Shown here one piece after another: positions 1 to 11,501 of a DNA stretch of 64,000 nt. Position numbers and translations under genes: made by a program. The stretch comes from Streptomyces sp. ERV7. GTDB lineage: Bacteria > Actinomycetota > Actinomycetes > Streptomycetales > Streptomycetaceae. Below the pieces are notes generated by a model. The model was not told where the DNA came from. It ran no database searches and worked only from the letters and a program-made list of their open reading frames with translations. The stretch is taken from the NCBI RefSeq assembly GCF_001653515.1, contig NZ_LYOY01000040.1:1612001-1676000 (forward strand), given 5' to 3'. Positions within the stretch are counted from its first letter, which is position 1, and each line of letters starts with the position of its first letter.

Positions 1-228
1 GTCGAAGCCCGGCAGCATGATGTCCAGGACCATCAGGTCCGGCTGCCATGCCTCGGCCGTGTCGACGGCCGCGGGGCCGTCGAGGGCGGTCTGGACCTGG
101 AAGCCCTCGGCCCTCAGCCGTGCCGCGATGGCGTCGACGATCGTCGTGTCGTCCTCGACGACCAGCACCCGGCGCTGGGCGCCGGGGGTCGCCGCGACGC
201 CGTTGTGGGTGGTGTGTGCCTGCTCCAT
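1..228 (-). CDS. Response regulator, N-terminal part (runs off the window)
   Basis: The 76 residues present are the start of a receiver domain. An acidic pocket (VVEDD, about residues 23-27) is followed by the phosphoacceptor aspartate in LVLDIMLPGFD-like context at the window edge. The order fits an OmpR-type two-component regulator, but the DNA-binding domain lies outside the window, so the output class is inferred only. The start is an ATG after a purine-rich stretch. The partner kinase would be expected further upstream of this window. Confidence 0.85.
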   Translation of the reverse strand, partial: MEQAHTTHNGVAATPGAQRRVLVVEDDTTIVDAIAARLRAEGFQVQTALDGPAAVDTAEAWQPDLMVLDIMLPGFD

Positions 229-312
229 CGCCCCGCCCTGATATTGCTTCCGGGGATCCGTGGGGTGATCCCCTGTGTCGGTCAGAGACTAGAGGCACCG
301 GCCGCGTCCCGG

Positions 313-999
313 CTACGCAGGGCGAACGGCGAGATGGACCACGTCCGGGACTCCCCGGGCAACTGTGATCTCTTCGGTCCTAACCCCGTGGAATCCGGCA
401 TTACGGAGAGCTTCCTCGAAGGCGGCCGACGGCTGCGCGGACCAGACGGCGAGCACTCCGCCGGGAGTGAGCAGGTCCCGGCAGGCCGCGAGGCCGGTGG
501 GGGAGTAGAGGCTGTCGTTGCTCCGGGTGACGGTCCAGTCGGGCCCGTTGTCGATGTCCAGGCAGAGCGCGTCGAAGGTGTCCTGGGCCCTCGTCACGTA
601 AGCGACCAGATCGGTGTGCACGACCTCGGTGCGGGGGTCGGCCAGGGCGCCTCGCGAGAGCGGCGCGAGGGGGCCCGAGCGGTGCCAGTCGATGACGGCC
701 AACTCGCGTTCCACCACCGCGATCCGGCCCCACCGGGGATCGGCGGCGGCGTGCGCCAGCGAGAAGCCGACGCCGAGCCCGCCGATGAGCACCGAGGGCC
801 GCGCGCGGCCGGCCGGCAGCGCCTCGTACGCGGCGTCCACGAGCAGCCTCTCCGAACGCCCGTCGGAGGTGTCCATCAGGAACGTGCCGTTCGAGATGAT
901 CTCGAAGTGCGGGCCGCGCCGCCGGAGCACCACCTCTCCGTACGGCCCCTCGCGCCGGTCGAGGACGACCGGGGCGGCGATCGGGTCGGCGATGGGCAT
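313..999 (-). CDS. Spermidine-synthase-like methyltransferase-fold protein
   Basis: A 228-residue protein with the Rossmann fold of spermidine synthases. It has a glycine-rich nucleotide pocket (IGGLGVGFSL, about residues 82-91), an acidic VVEREL strand and an LDIDNGPDW loop. The family binds decarboxylated SAM or SAM; true polyamine synthesis is not shown, and many actinobacterial members have unknown substrates. The ATG is preceded by AGGAGG at good spacing, so the longer upstream reading frame was not used. It diverges from the rhomboid-like gene. Confidence 0.75.
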   Translation of the reverse strand: MPIADPIAAPVVLDRREGPYGEVVLRRRGPHFEIISNGTFLMDTSDGRSERLLVDAAYEALPAGRARPSVLIGGLGVGFSLAHAAADPRWGRIAVVERELAVIDWHRSGPLAPLSRGALADPRTEVVHTDLVAYVTRAQDTFDALCLDIDNGPDWTVTRSNDSLYSPTGLAACRDLLTPGGVLAVWSAQPSAAFEEALRNAGFHGVRTEEITVARGVPDVVHLAVRPA

Positions 1000-1213
1000 C
1001 GAAGGACCTCCTCGTGAAGCGGAGCGAGCGGCTCGGGGCCGACGCGCGGCCTGCGCCCATGGTTGTCCAATGTGGCACAAGTCATAGACGCGGACGGGAG
1101 CGTTCGCAGAGGGTGAGCGTTGTACAAGCGTAAGCAGCAAGGCCGGACGATCACCGGCGTGGCTTGTGGTTCCGGGCGCGAGTGTGCGGCGCCCGGTGGA
1201 AGGGGCCTCACCG

Positions 1214-2056
1214 GTGCACCCTGAAAGAACGCGGGACCACGCGGGCCTGCTCAACGGCATCCCGCGGCAGCGGCCGACGGCTCGGGAGGAGACGGCCGAC
1301 GAGACGCCGGAGGGCGGGGACATCGCGAAGAGCCCTGGGCCGGCCGGAGCGCCCGCCGGGCCGCCGGTGCGCGCCTGGCTGCGCCGCGCCGTCCAGCTGC
1401 TGCCGACGCCGACGGGCACGCCCTTCACCTTCGCGTACATGCTGCTGCTGTTCACCACGTCGCTCTACATGGAGCTCGCCGACCCGGACACGGTCCGCAC
1501 GCTGCTCGAAGGCTCCAGCACCGATGTGCAGCATCTGACGCGCACCCCGGTGCTGGTGCTGCTCGCCAGCGCGCTGTGGATCGCGGGCGGTATCTCCTCG
1601 CCGTGGGCCGTCGGCTTCGTCTTCATCCTCACCGCCCTCGAACGGCGCGTCGGCGGGCTGCGCACGGCCGGGGTGTTCCTGCTCGGCCATGTGGTGGCGA
1701 CGCTGGTCACCGAGGTGCCGGTGGGCGTCTCCGTCCTGGCGGGCCGGCTGCCGGACTCCTCGCTGCACCGGCTCGACTACGGCATCAGCTTCGGGCTGAT
1801 GGCGAGCGTCGGCGCGCTCGCGGGGCTGCTGCCCCCGCTGCTGAGGTGGCCGCTGCTCGGTGTGATGGCCGTGCTCCTCGTCCAGGACCTGCTGGACATG
1901 GTGGATCCGCTGGCCAGCTGGGGCCATCCGACCGCGCTGCTCGTCGGCGTCCTGTGCTGGCCGGTGCTGCGCCGGGCGGACCGGCGCGGGTCCGCCCGGC
2001 GTGCGCGGGAGCGGTCAGCGGTAGCCGAGGGGCAGGTTGGCTCGTACGTCCCGTAG
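1214..2056 (+). CDS. Rhomboid-like integral membrane protein
   Basis: About 280 residues. A polar N-terminus of some 55 residues precedes about six hydrophobic helices arranged as in rhomboid-like proteins, with helices near FTFAYMLLLF, PVLVLLASALWIAG, AVGFVFILTALE, LLGHVVATLV, GISFGLMASVGAL and ALLVGVLCW. I do not see the GxSG/H catalytic pair of active rhomboids, so proteolysis is not claimed. The GTG was chosen because GGAAGGGG lies 8 nt upstream; a GTG at 1166 is also in frame but has no ribosome site. The 3' end overlaps the convergent lipoprotein gene by 42 bp. Confidence 0.65.
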   Translation: MHPERTRDHAGLLNGIPRQRPTAREETADETPEGGDIAKSPGPAGAPAGPPVRAWLRRAVQLLPTPTGTPFTFAYMLLLFTTSLYMELADPDTVRTLLEGSSTDVQHLTRTPVLVLLASALWIAGGISSPWAVGFVFILTALERRVGGLRTAGVFLLGHVVATLVTEVPVGVSVLAGRLPDSSLHRLDYGISFGLMASVGALAGLLPPLLRWPLLGVMAVLLVQDLLDMVDPLASWGHPTALLVGVLCWPVLRRADRRGSARRARERSAVAEGQVGSYVP

Positions 2057-2569
2057 CGCCTGGGTCTGGTGGAAGTCGTCGATCAGGACGACGTGTCCCC
2101 CGTACGTGTACTGGTACATCAGCGCGTCGGCCACCGGCTTTCCGGTCGGGCGCGGCGGCAGATGCGCGAAGTCGGCGCGCTCCAGGGCCGCGCGGAGCCC
2201 CGCCAGGGCCTCGGGCGTGAGCTTGCCGGTCGTCTTCTGCCCGTCCCGGCGCGTCGAGGTGTACGAGCCGTCGGCCTTCACCACCAGCTCGTTGTGCAGC
2301 CCCGCGAACCCGCCGCTCACCACGAGCCCGAGCAGCTGCCCGTCCTGGGCGGGCGGCGTGGGCGTGCCCGCCGGCGGGGTGTCCTGCGGGGAGGTGCTCG
2401 GCGAGGTGGTGGGCGACGGGGGCTGCGCGCTCAGGGTGGCGCTCGCCGACGGGGCGGGCGACTTGGAGGCGCCGTCCGCGGTGGAGCTGTCGGAGTCGCA
2501 GGCCGTCGCCGCGAGCAGGGTGACGAGCAGCAGCGCTCCGGCGGTCGTGGTCCTGCTCGTGAGGCTCAT
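2015..2569 (-). CDS. Putative secreted lipoprotein
   Basis: A 184-residue protein with a type II signal peptide ending in a lipobox (LAATAC, Cys at about 24). A Ser/Thr/Pro-rich spacer of some 50 residues follows, then a globular C-terminal region with conserved-looking GGFAG and TYGGHVVLIDDF patches. It is probably anchored on the outer face of the membrane. Its ATG overlaps the stop of the upstream acetyltransferase (ATGA), so the two are co-translated. No enzymatic function is recognised. Confidence 0.75.
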   Translation of the reverse strand: MSLTSRTTTAGALLLVTLLAATACDSDSSTADGASKSPAPSASATLSAQPPSPTTSPSTSPQDTPPAGTPTPPAQDGQLLGLVVSGGFAGLHNELVVKADGSYTSTRRDGQKTTGKLTPEALAGLRAALERADFAHLPPRPTGKPVADALMYQYTYGGHVVLIDDFHQTQALRDVRANLPLGYR

Positions 2570-3222
2570 GCAGCCGAGGATGCCGGATCAGTGGGAGCGA
2601 AGTACAGGCTGGCCATGGGCGAATGCGTCGTCCAGCCGAGTGATCCGTACAGCGCCTGCCCCTCGGGGGTGCCGACCAGGACGCCGGTGGTGGCCCCCGC
2701 CGCGTGGGCGCCGCTCTGGAGCGTGCGCATGACGAGGCCGCCCAGGCCCCGGCGCCGGTGCCCGGGCGAGGTCTCGATCTGGTCGGCCACGGCGGTCGCG
2801 CCGGTGGGGGCGATCTGGCCGCGCGCGGCGAAGTGGCCCGCCCCGGTGCGCACCAGGACGCGCAGGACACCGCCGGTGGTCCAGCGGGTGAGCGTGTAGC
2901 CGGCCGGGACCTCCGGGTCGGCCGGGGCCAGCGGCACCGTCATCAGGAAGCCGGGCTGGTCGTACTGCCAGCCGGGGCCGAGCCACGGCCGGACCGTGTC
3001 GTCGTCGGCGAAGAGCTTCAGCCAGGTGTGGGGGGCGGTCGTCGCCTCGACCAGCTTGCGCACCGAGGCCTGGTCGGGCTCGGGCAGGACGTGCCGGGAG
3101 ACCTGCTTGACCTGGCCGACGTCGACGGTCCAGCCCCAGGGCTCGGCGACCGGAGCCGCCGCGCCGCGCGACACCACCCACCCCTTGGTCCAGGCCTCGA
3201 CGAGCTCCGGAACCGACTCCAT
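2566..3222 (-). CDS. GNAT-family N-acetyltransferase
   Basis: A 218-residue protein whose C-terminal half carries the GNAT acetyl-CoA signature: ETSPGHRRRGLGGLVM (R/Q-x-x-G-x-G/A loop, about residues 150-165), followed by a GTPEGQALYGSLGW segment typical of the last beta-alpha unit. The N-terminal half is less conserved. The substrate is unknown. It is the first gene of a two-gene unit with the lipoprotein and diverges from lon. Confidence 0.8.
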   Translation of the reverse strand: MESVPELVEAWTKGWVVSRGAAAPVAEPWGWTVDVGQVKQVSRHVLPEPDQASVRKLVEATTAPHTWLKLFADDDTVRPWLGPGWQYDQPGFLMTVPLAPADPEVPAGYTLTRWTTGGVLRVLVRTGAGHFAARGQIAPTGATAVADQIETSPGHRRRGLGGLVMRTLQSGAHAAGATTGVLVGTPEGQALYGSLGWTTHSPMASLYFAPTDPASSAA

Positions 3223-3338
3223 GGCTGCCCCCTTGCGCAGTGACGATGAAAGTAATGGTCTTTCTTTGCTGGTGACTCTTACAAGAGATGATCGCTCAGA
3301 GCGAACACCTGGGGGGGAACATTCCTGGGCTCACATGC

Positions 3339-3359
3339 ATTGAGTCGGCATAGCTCAAC
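3339..3359. promoter_or_regulatory. HAIR operator (HspR binding site) upstream of lon
   Basis: ATTGAGT-N7-GCTCAAC matches the HspR-associated inverted repeat CTTGAGT-N7-ACTCAAG with the TTGAG/CTCAA core intact. It lies 22 bp before the lon start. HspR control of lon by such a site is established in Streptomyces lividans; its use here is inferred. Confidence 0.8.
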
Positions 3360-3380
3360 TTGACTGCCGAAGGGGAGATC

Positions 3381-5792
<2,412 letters not shown>

Positions 5793-5824
5793 CGAGGAGC
5801 CGGCGGGAGAGGGCCGCGCGGGAA

Positions 5825-6617
5825 CTACGCCCGTGCGGCCTTCTCGTACAGCCGCCGCGCCCGCGCGTCGAAGAGCACGGCCGTGGAGGCCACATCGGTG
5901 TCGCCGCCGCTCAGCACGCCGATGAGGCGGCCGAGGTGGTCCGGGCCCCGGTGGTCCGCCAGCCACGGGCTGCCGCTGGTGCCGGTCCAGAACCCGGCGC
6001 AGTCGATCCGGACGTCGCTCTTCAGATCGGCGTCCGGGCGGGTGTCGGTGGTGCAGGAGATGGGCCGGTTCTCCGGGTTGTGGTCCTCGTCGGGATAGCC
6101 GAAGACGGTCACGCGGCGGCGCGGCCCCGAGCCCCAGTCGGGCTGGGCGGCCCCCACCACGCTCTGCACACTGCGGCCCCTGGCGTCCGGCTCCAGGGTC
6201 AGGAAGGCGTAGTCGAAGGAGTCGTCGCCGTCCCCGGACCACCGCTCGTCGGTCTGTACGGCCCGGACCTTCCAGGTCCCGTACGGATACGAGCCCTTGA
6301 CCGCGCCCGAGAAGCCGGGGGCGAACTCCATCGAACCCGCCGACCCGGCGTCCGCGCAGTGCGCGGCGGTGGCGACGACATTGCCCTTGGGGCTGGCGAC
6401 GACGCTGGCCGTGCACCAGTGCCGGTCGCCGTCGACCAGGACGCCCACGGACGGCAGCCCGGCGGTGGGGGCGGCGGAGGACCTGCGGGGCGGGCGCGGG
6501 CGGCACCTCGTCGGGCCGGTCCTGCTGGGGCGCCGACGCGGCCGACCAGCCGCACCCCGTGACCAGGGCCAGCATCCCCATGGCGGACACCCGCCCCACC
6601 CTTCGCAGCACGCGCAT
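5825..6617 (-). CDS. Trypsin-like serine protease lipoprotein, interrupted by a frameshift
   Basis: The catalytic domain reads openly from a GTG at 6448. His lies in ATAAHC, a candidate Asp in DSFDYAF and the nucleophile in TGTSGSPW, as in S1 chymotrypsin-fold proteases. The matching export signal is in another frame. It starts at ATG 6617 and contains a lipobox (LVTGC) and a Pro-rich spacer. The two parts are offset by one extra base (or two missing) somewhere in the GC-rich stretch around 6480-6530. Correcting it would give about 263 residues. It may be a sequence error or a real mutation; as written, only an unexported catalytic domain could be made. Confidence 0.65.
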
Positions 6618-6703
6618 GGCGACCATCCTGTCGTATGACGGGACGAGCGACGAGGAGGCCCCCGGCGCGCGTCGGCACGCCGGGGGCCTCACGCACACGC
6701 GCA

Positions 6704-7546
6704 CTAACCGTTGGCCAGAGCCTGCAGCCGGTCGTAGGCCCCGTTGAACTTGGAGTGGTCGCCGACCGTCGGGCCGGACGAGGTGTACTGCCACATCGTG
6801 TAGTAGCCCCAGCCGGCCGGGAGGGCGCCCGGGTCGGTGTTGTAGCGGGCGATCCACAGCGGGTTGGTGGTGCCGAAGGCGGCGGAGTTGCCGGTGCACT
6901 GGGTCCACCAGCTGGTGGCGGTGTAGATGACCGCGTCACGGCCGGTGCGGGCCCGGTACTGGTTCACGAAGTCGCGGATCCAGCTGACCATCCCGGAGGC
7001 GGACTTGCCGTAGCAGGCGGCGCCGTACGGGTTCCACTCGATGTCGAGCGCGCCCGGCAGCGTACGGCCGTCGCGCGACCAGCCGCCGCCGTGGTCCACG
7101 AAGTGGTTGGCCTGGGTGGCGCCGCTCGTGGTGTCCGGCGTCGCGAAGTGGTATGCGCCGCGGATCATGCCGACGTTGTACGAGCCGTTGTACTGCTGCG
7201 CGAAGTACGGGTTGGTGTAGTACGTGCCCTCGGTGGCCTTGACGTAGGCCCATTTGACCCCGCTGTTCCACAGGGTGCTCCAGGCGACGTTGCCGTTGTG
7301 GCTGCTGGTGTCGACACCCTCCGTCTGCACAGCCTGCACAGCCTGGACGGCGCGGGTGGAGCGGGGCGGGCCGCCGGTGCCGTCGTGGGCGGCCACGCCC
7401 ATGCCCATGGTGGCGGAGCCGCGGGCGGGGGTCTGGGCCGCGCCGGAGATACCGGGGGCGGTCAGCAGGAGGGTGAGGGCCGAGAGGAGGATTCCGGCCG
7501 CGGCGAGGGGACCGCGACGGGCCGTTCCGGGTCTGTGCACGGGCAT
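6704..7546 (-). CDS. GH25 N,O-diacetylmuramidase (lysozyme), secreted
   Basis: 280 residues. A Sec signal peptide is followed by a linker with an AVQAVQAVQ repeat and a GH25 (Chalaropsis-type) catalytic domain. The domain begins at EGVDTSSHNG and contains WAYVKATEGTYY, GAYHFA, the acidic pair in GALDIEWNPYG, and WQYTSSG near the end. It cleaves the N-acetylmuramic acid-N-acetylglucosamine bond of peptidoglycan outside the cell. The ATG with GGAGG 7 nt upstream is preferred over an upstream in-frame start. Confidence 0.92.
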   Translation of the reverse strand: MPVHRPGTARRGPLAAAGILLSALTLLLTAPGISGAAQTPARGSATMGMGVAAHDGTGGPPRSTRAVQAVQAVQTEGVDTSSHNGNVAWSTLWNSGVKWAYVKATEGTYYTNPYFAQQYNGSYNVGMIRGAYHFATPDTTSGATQANHFVDHGGGWSRDGRTLPGALDIEWNPYGAACYGKSASGMVSWIRDFVNQYRARTGRDAVIYTATSWWTQCTGNSAAFGTTNPLWIARYNTDPGALPAGWGYYTMWQYTSSGPTVGDHSKFNGAYDRLQALANG

Positions 7547-7984
7547 TGCGTGCCTCCGAAAGGCGTGGGTGGGGGGATGTGCCGGGTGAGTCGACATGTC
7601 GTTGTGGACATGTCACACGGAAAAGCTACGCACGTAGACCGTGACGCGAAAGAGGTTCTGGAACTGTCATTGGCCCAGGCCTCTGGCAGGGCGACGGAGG
7701 CGGGTGCGAGCTGCGCCGACCGTGAGCGGCTGCAAGTAACTTTCAGCCGTGGGCAGTTGACGGCCAATCAGCCCGTCCGAGCCGCGCCGCCCGCCTCCGC
7801 GCCCGCTCCCCCGGGTCGCGTTCGCGCCAAAGTCCTCATGTCAACACAGAGGCCCCATTGAGGAGTTCAGGCCCCACAGGCTTGCATGGTCATGACCAGT
7901 CGGCGCCCACCGGCGCCACCGGCCTCCCGCGCGGCCGACGCCGTCCGCGGGAGGCATCTCGCATCGGCCCGTGGAGGAAAGACC
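7547..7984. other. Divergent intergenic region between the muramidase and M4 protease genes
   Basis: No credible gene. It must hold both promoters. At 7593-7614 the palindrome GACATGTC occurs twice with 6 bp between copies, 47 bp upstream of the muramidase start, which looks like an operator. A short inverted repeat CTACG-CA-CGTAG follows near 7627. The last 100 bp could be read as an N-terminal extension of the protease but lack a ribosome site. Confidence 0.5.
7593..7614. promoter_or_regulatory. Double GACATGTC palindrome
   Basis: Two identical 8-bp palindromes with 14-bp centre-to-centre spacing upstream of the muramidase gene. Operator function is inferred only from symmetry and position. 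Confidence 0.35.
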
Positions 7985-10870
7985 TTGCACAAGCCCAGAG
8001 CAGGCAGAGCCGGAGCAGGCAGCACCCGGGGGACGGCCGGCTTACCGGCCCGGGGCGCGGGAGTCGCCGCGCTCCTCGGCGCGGCGGCCCTCCTCGCCAC
8101 CGCGGTACCGGCGGCCCACGCCGCGCCCCCGGCGCAGGCGCCGGCCGCCGATGTCGTCCCCGGCACCGGCACCGAGACGCCCGCCCTCGTGGACGGCCTC
8201 CACGAGAGCGCCGACGCCAAGGCGGCACCCGCCGACGCGGCCCGCGGCCACCTCGCCGCCAAGGAGGGGCGCTACCGGATAGCCGACCCCGGCCGCGACC
8301 TCACCCCCGTACAGACCCTGAAGCAGGGCGAGGACGAGACCGTTCGGCTCCAGCAGAAGCACCACGGCGTCGAGGTGCTCGGCGGCCAGTACGTGGTGCG
8401 GATGGAGAAGAAGGACGGCAAACGCGTCGTCACCGGCACCTCCGGCAAGTACTTCACCGGTCTGACCGCCACCACCCGGGCCACGGTCGCCGAGGACGTC
8501 GCCGTGCGCCGGGCCGTCTCCTCGGTCGCCGCCCGTCTCGGCGGCGCCACCCTCGGCAAGAAGGACATCCAGCCTTCCGAGGGCGCGAAGACCAAGGCCG
8601 CCGCCGCGCTCACCGGGCGGGCGGGCGGCCTGGTCGTCATCCCCAAGGGCCCCGGCGTCCTCACCTACCGCGTCACCGTGCGCGGCACCGACACCGCCAC
8701 CGGCCGCCCGGTCCTCCAGGACGTGTACGTCGACGCCCGCGCGGGATTCCCGGTGCTCCAGTACAGCCTGATCAAGACGGTCACCGCGGACCGGCCCGCG
8801 GCCTCGACGGGGAAGACGTCCCCGACGGGGAAGGCCGCCGCACCGAAGGCCCGGCAGGCACCCGCCGCCAAGGGCGACCCCGGTACCAGCGGCACCGGCG
8901 TCAAGTACAACGGCGACCAGGTCCCGCTGGACATCTACTTCGACGACGCGGCCAAGCAGTACAGCCTCGTCGACTACGCGCGCATGGCGTCCACCAGCAA
9001 GAACACCCTGCACACCTGGGACGCGCGCGCGGTCGACGTCGAGGACGCCTCGGGCCGCTGGCCGGACGGGCTCAAGGAGTTCGCCAACCCGGCCCCCGAC
9101 TACAGCGGCGACGCCACCGAGGCGGGCGCGGTCGACGCCCACTGGGCGGCCGGGCAGGTCTACGACTACTACAAGAACGTGCACGGCCGCGACAGCCTGG
9201 ACGGGCGCGGCATGGCCATCAACTCGCTGGTCGGCGTGACGTACGCGGGCGGCCCGTTCGTCAACGCCTTCTGGGACGGCCAGAAGATGGTGTACGGCGC
9301 GGGCGACGACCAGTACAAGACACTCTCCGCCGACCTCGACGTCGTCGGCCACGAGATGACCCACGGGGTGGTCGAGAACACCGCGAACCTCGTCTACGCG
9401 GGCCAGTCCGGCGCCCTCAACGAGGCGCTGGCGGACTACTTCGGCAACGCCATCGACGTCACCGCGAGCGGCACGAAGATGGACGCCCCGGACTCCGGGC
9501 TCCTCGGCGAGGACCTGTGCCGCACCGCCAAGCCCCGCGCGTGCGCCTTCCGCGACCTCAACGACGGCCGCACCACGTCCAAGGACTACCTCGGCGTCAC
9601 CTTCTCCACCGACAACGGCGGTGTCCACCTCAACTCGACGATCTTCTCCGGCGCGCTGTGGGACATCCGCCAGGACCTCGACCCGAAGGACCCCTTCCTC
9701 GCGGACCGGCTGGTCTACAAGGCGCTCTCCACGTACATGACCCCGCTGGACGGCTACACCGAGGCCCGTAACGCGGTGGTCGCGGCAGCCAAGGAGATGG
9801 GGCTCTCCGCCAGACAGCAGAACGTGGTCAAGCGGTCGTTCAACGCCCACGGCATCGTGCCCGGCTGGGAGAACGCCATCGGCGTCGACTCCGACCGCCT
9901 CTTCGGCAAGCTCAACATCGCCGGTACGGGCACGGCCGCGGGCGGCGGCTGGTGGGCGACGTCGAAGTCCAACGACGACGGCAGCGAGGCCTACTCGGTC
10001 TACGCCGGACGGGTCGACGGCACGGGCGCGCCCAAGCTGATCAGCCCCAACGACGGGCGCTACCACGTGTATCCGGCCACCGACGGCAGGACGGCGGTGT
10101 GGGCCGCGTTCGGCACGTCCAGCGTCGACATCCTCTCCCGGCCGCTCGCGGGCGGCCCGATCAAGACGCTGTACAGCTCGACCACGAACGTCCAGAACCT
10201 GCGCGTCGAGAACGGCACGGTGGTCTTCGAGTCCTCCGACCCGTTCGGCGGACGGCATGTCGGCTTCCTCAAGCCCGGCGACCGCGAGCCCACCTGGGTG
10301 GACGGCGGCCGGTACGAGCTCGGCACCGCGCTGCCCTCGCTGAAGAACGGGAAGATCGCGTACGCCAAGCTCTACCCGGGCGAGAGCGACTACAAGCTCG
10401 GTGTCGAGACGTACGACCTCGCCACCGGCAAGGCCGGGCTCACCCAGCAGCTCGGCGAGCCGCAGGGGATCGGCCAGACCGGCATCACCGGCAAGAACGT
10501 GTTCTGGCTGGCCGACGAGAACCTCGCCGACCAGGGGCAGCTGGCGGTGCGCCGCTCCACCCTGGAGGGCACCGGCACGGTGGACATCAGCGCCGAGTCC
10601 GGACCCGGCGCGCTGATCGCGTTCGACCTGACGGCGTCGGACGACGCGGTCACCGTGAACACCCTGCTGCCGGACACCCAGTACCGCAATGAGACCCTGC
10701 CCAAGCTGTGGCAGCTCAGCGCCGACGGCACGCGCAAGGAGCGCCTCTCCTGCAACCGCGGCGAACAGCTGTACCCGTCCGCCGCGGGCGGCCGCCAGGT
10801 CGTGTGGCTGGACGGCACCACCGGCTGGACGGACCTGGTCACCCGGGAACGGCCGGCCGGCACCTGCTGA
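7985..10870 (+). CDS. M4-family (thermolysin-like) metalloprotease, secreted
   Basis: 961 residues from a TTG with GGAGG 7 nt upstream. Order: signal peptide (to about AHA, residue 40), FTP/PepSY-type propeptide (about 70-270), M4 catalytic domain with zinc ligands His456 and His460 in HEMTH and Glu480 in NEALAD, M4 C-terminal domain, then about 300 residues with repeated short strands that look like a beta-propeller-type extension (EDSNDDG, VDGGRYE and similar patches). It is far longer than a minimal thermolysin because of this tail. A strong terminator follows. An in-frame ATG at 7886 would add a non-signal extension and is rejected. Confidence 0.9.
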   Translation: MHKPRAGRAGAGSTRGTAGLPARGAGVAALLGAAALLATAVPAAHAAPPAQAPAADVVPGTGTETPALVDGLHESADAKAAPADAARGHLAAKEGRYRIADPGRDLTPVQTLKQGEDETVRLQQKHHGVEVLGGQYVVRMEKKDGKRVVTGTSGKYFTGLTATTRATVAEDVAVRRAVSSVAARLGGATLGKKDIQPSEGAKTKAAAALTGRAGGLVVIPKGPGVLTYRVTVRGTDTATGRPVLQDVYVDARAGFPVLQYSLIKTVTADRPAASTGKTSPTGKAAAPKARQAPAAKGDPGTSGTGVKYNGDQVPLDIYFDDAAKQYSLVDYARMASTSKNTLHTWDARAVDVEDASGRWPDGLKEFANPAPDYSGDATEAGAVDAHWAAGQVYDYYKNVHGRDSLDGRGMAINSLVGVTYAGGPFVNAFWDGQKMVYGAGDDQYKTLSADLDVVGHEMTHGVVENTANLVYAGQSGALNEALADYFGNAIDVTASGTKMDAPDSGLLGEDLCRTAKPRACAFRDLNDGRTTSKDYLGVTFSTDNGGVHLNSTIFSGALWDIRQDLDPKDPFLADRLVYKALSTYMTPLDGYTEARNAVVAAAKEMGLSARQQNVVKRSFNAHGIVPGWENAIGVDSDRLFGKLNIAGTGTAAGGGWWATSKSNDDGSEAYSVYAGRVDGTGAPKLISPNDGRYHVYPATDGRTAVWAAFGTSSVDILSRPLAGGPIKTLYSSTTNVQNLRVENGTVVFESSDPFGGRHVGFLKPGDREPTWVDGGRYELGTALPSLKNGKIAYAKLYPGESDYKLGVETYDLATGKAGLTQQLGEPQGIGQTGITGKNVFWLADENLADQGQLAVRRSTLEGTGTVDISAESGPGALIAFDLTASDDAVTVNTLLPDTQYRNETLPKLWQLSADGTRKERLSCNRGEQLYPSAAGGRQVVWLDGTTGWTDLVTRERPAGTC

Positions 10871-10943
10871 ACGCTCCCCCGAGTTCTCGACTCCGCTCGA
10901 ACAGGGGGGACCCCCACCCCGCGTGACGCGTGATTGAGCCAAA

Positions 10944-10972
10944 GGGCCCCCGGTGTCCGGCACCGGGGGCCC
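10944..10972 (+). terminator. Hairpin terminator after the M4 protease gene
   Basis: A perfect 12-bp stem (GGGCCCCCGGTG and its complement) with a 5-nt loop, 74 bp after the stop. There is no T-run, as is common in Streptomyces. Confidence 0.7.
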
Positions 10973-11031
10973 CTGTCCACAGGGGACTGGGAAATACTGT
11001 CCCGTCTAGGCAGCGTGGGATGGGAGCTGAT

Positions 11032-11496
11032 GTGCACGGTCCGGACCAGGAGTTTCTCGCACTCGAACGCGAGCTGGCGGTGTTCCTGCGGCGTGCCCGG
11101 GCATCCTCCGGCGAGATGGCCCGCGCGGTCCATCCCGAGCTGGAGGCCGCGGCCTACGGGCTCTTCGTACGCCTGGAGGAGGGCGGCCCGCAGCGGGCCA
11201 CCGAGCTCGCCGCGTACTTCGGCGTGGGCAAGGCGACCATGAGCCGCCAGCTGCGCGCCCTGGAGGACCTGGGCCTGGTGGCGCGCGAGCCCGACCCGGC
11301 CGACGGGCGCGCCTCGCTGGTGCGCCTCACCGAGGAGGGCCTGGAGCGCTTCCGCCGGGTCCGCGACGCCCGCCGGGCCCAGTACGTCACCAAGCTGGCC
11401 GACTGGGACCGCAGGGAGATCGCGGAGCTGGCGAGGCTGCTGCACCAGCTGAACGCGAGGGCGGACATGCAGGAGCCGGGGGCGGCGCGGCCGTAG
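11032..11496 (+). CDS. MarR-family transcriptional regulator
   Basis: 154 residues with a winged helix-turn-helix: RATELAAYFGVGKATMSRQLRALEDLGLVAREPDPADGRA is the recognition helix plus wing, flanked by the dimerisation helices at both ends. It should bind DNA as a dimer and respond to small phenolic or lipid ligands, but the target is unknown. The GTG has GGGAG 5 nt upstream; ATG 11020 is an alternative in the same frame. It may control the flanking protease or phosphatase genes, which is speculation. Confidence 0.88.
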   Translation: MHGPDQEFLALERELAVFLRRARASSGEMARAVHPELEAAAYGLFVRLEEGGPQRATELAAYFGVGKATMSRQLRALEDLGLVAREPDPADGRASLVRLTEEGLERFRRVRDARRAQYVTKLADWDRREIAELARLLHQLNARADMQEPGAARP

Positions 11497-11501
11497 CGGA
11501 G

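Noticed and set aside
1785..2870. A 361-codon minus-strand frame spanning the lipoprotein and acetyltransferase genes
   Set aside because: It is a different frame from both real genes, which have a lipobox and a GNAT motif respectively.
8042..10963. A 973-codon minus-strand open frame across the M4 protease
   Set aside because: Low-complexity shadow of the real gene; no domains or ribosome site.
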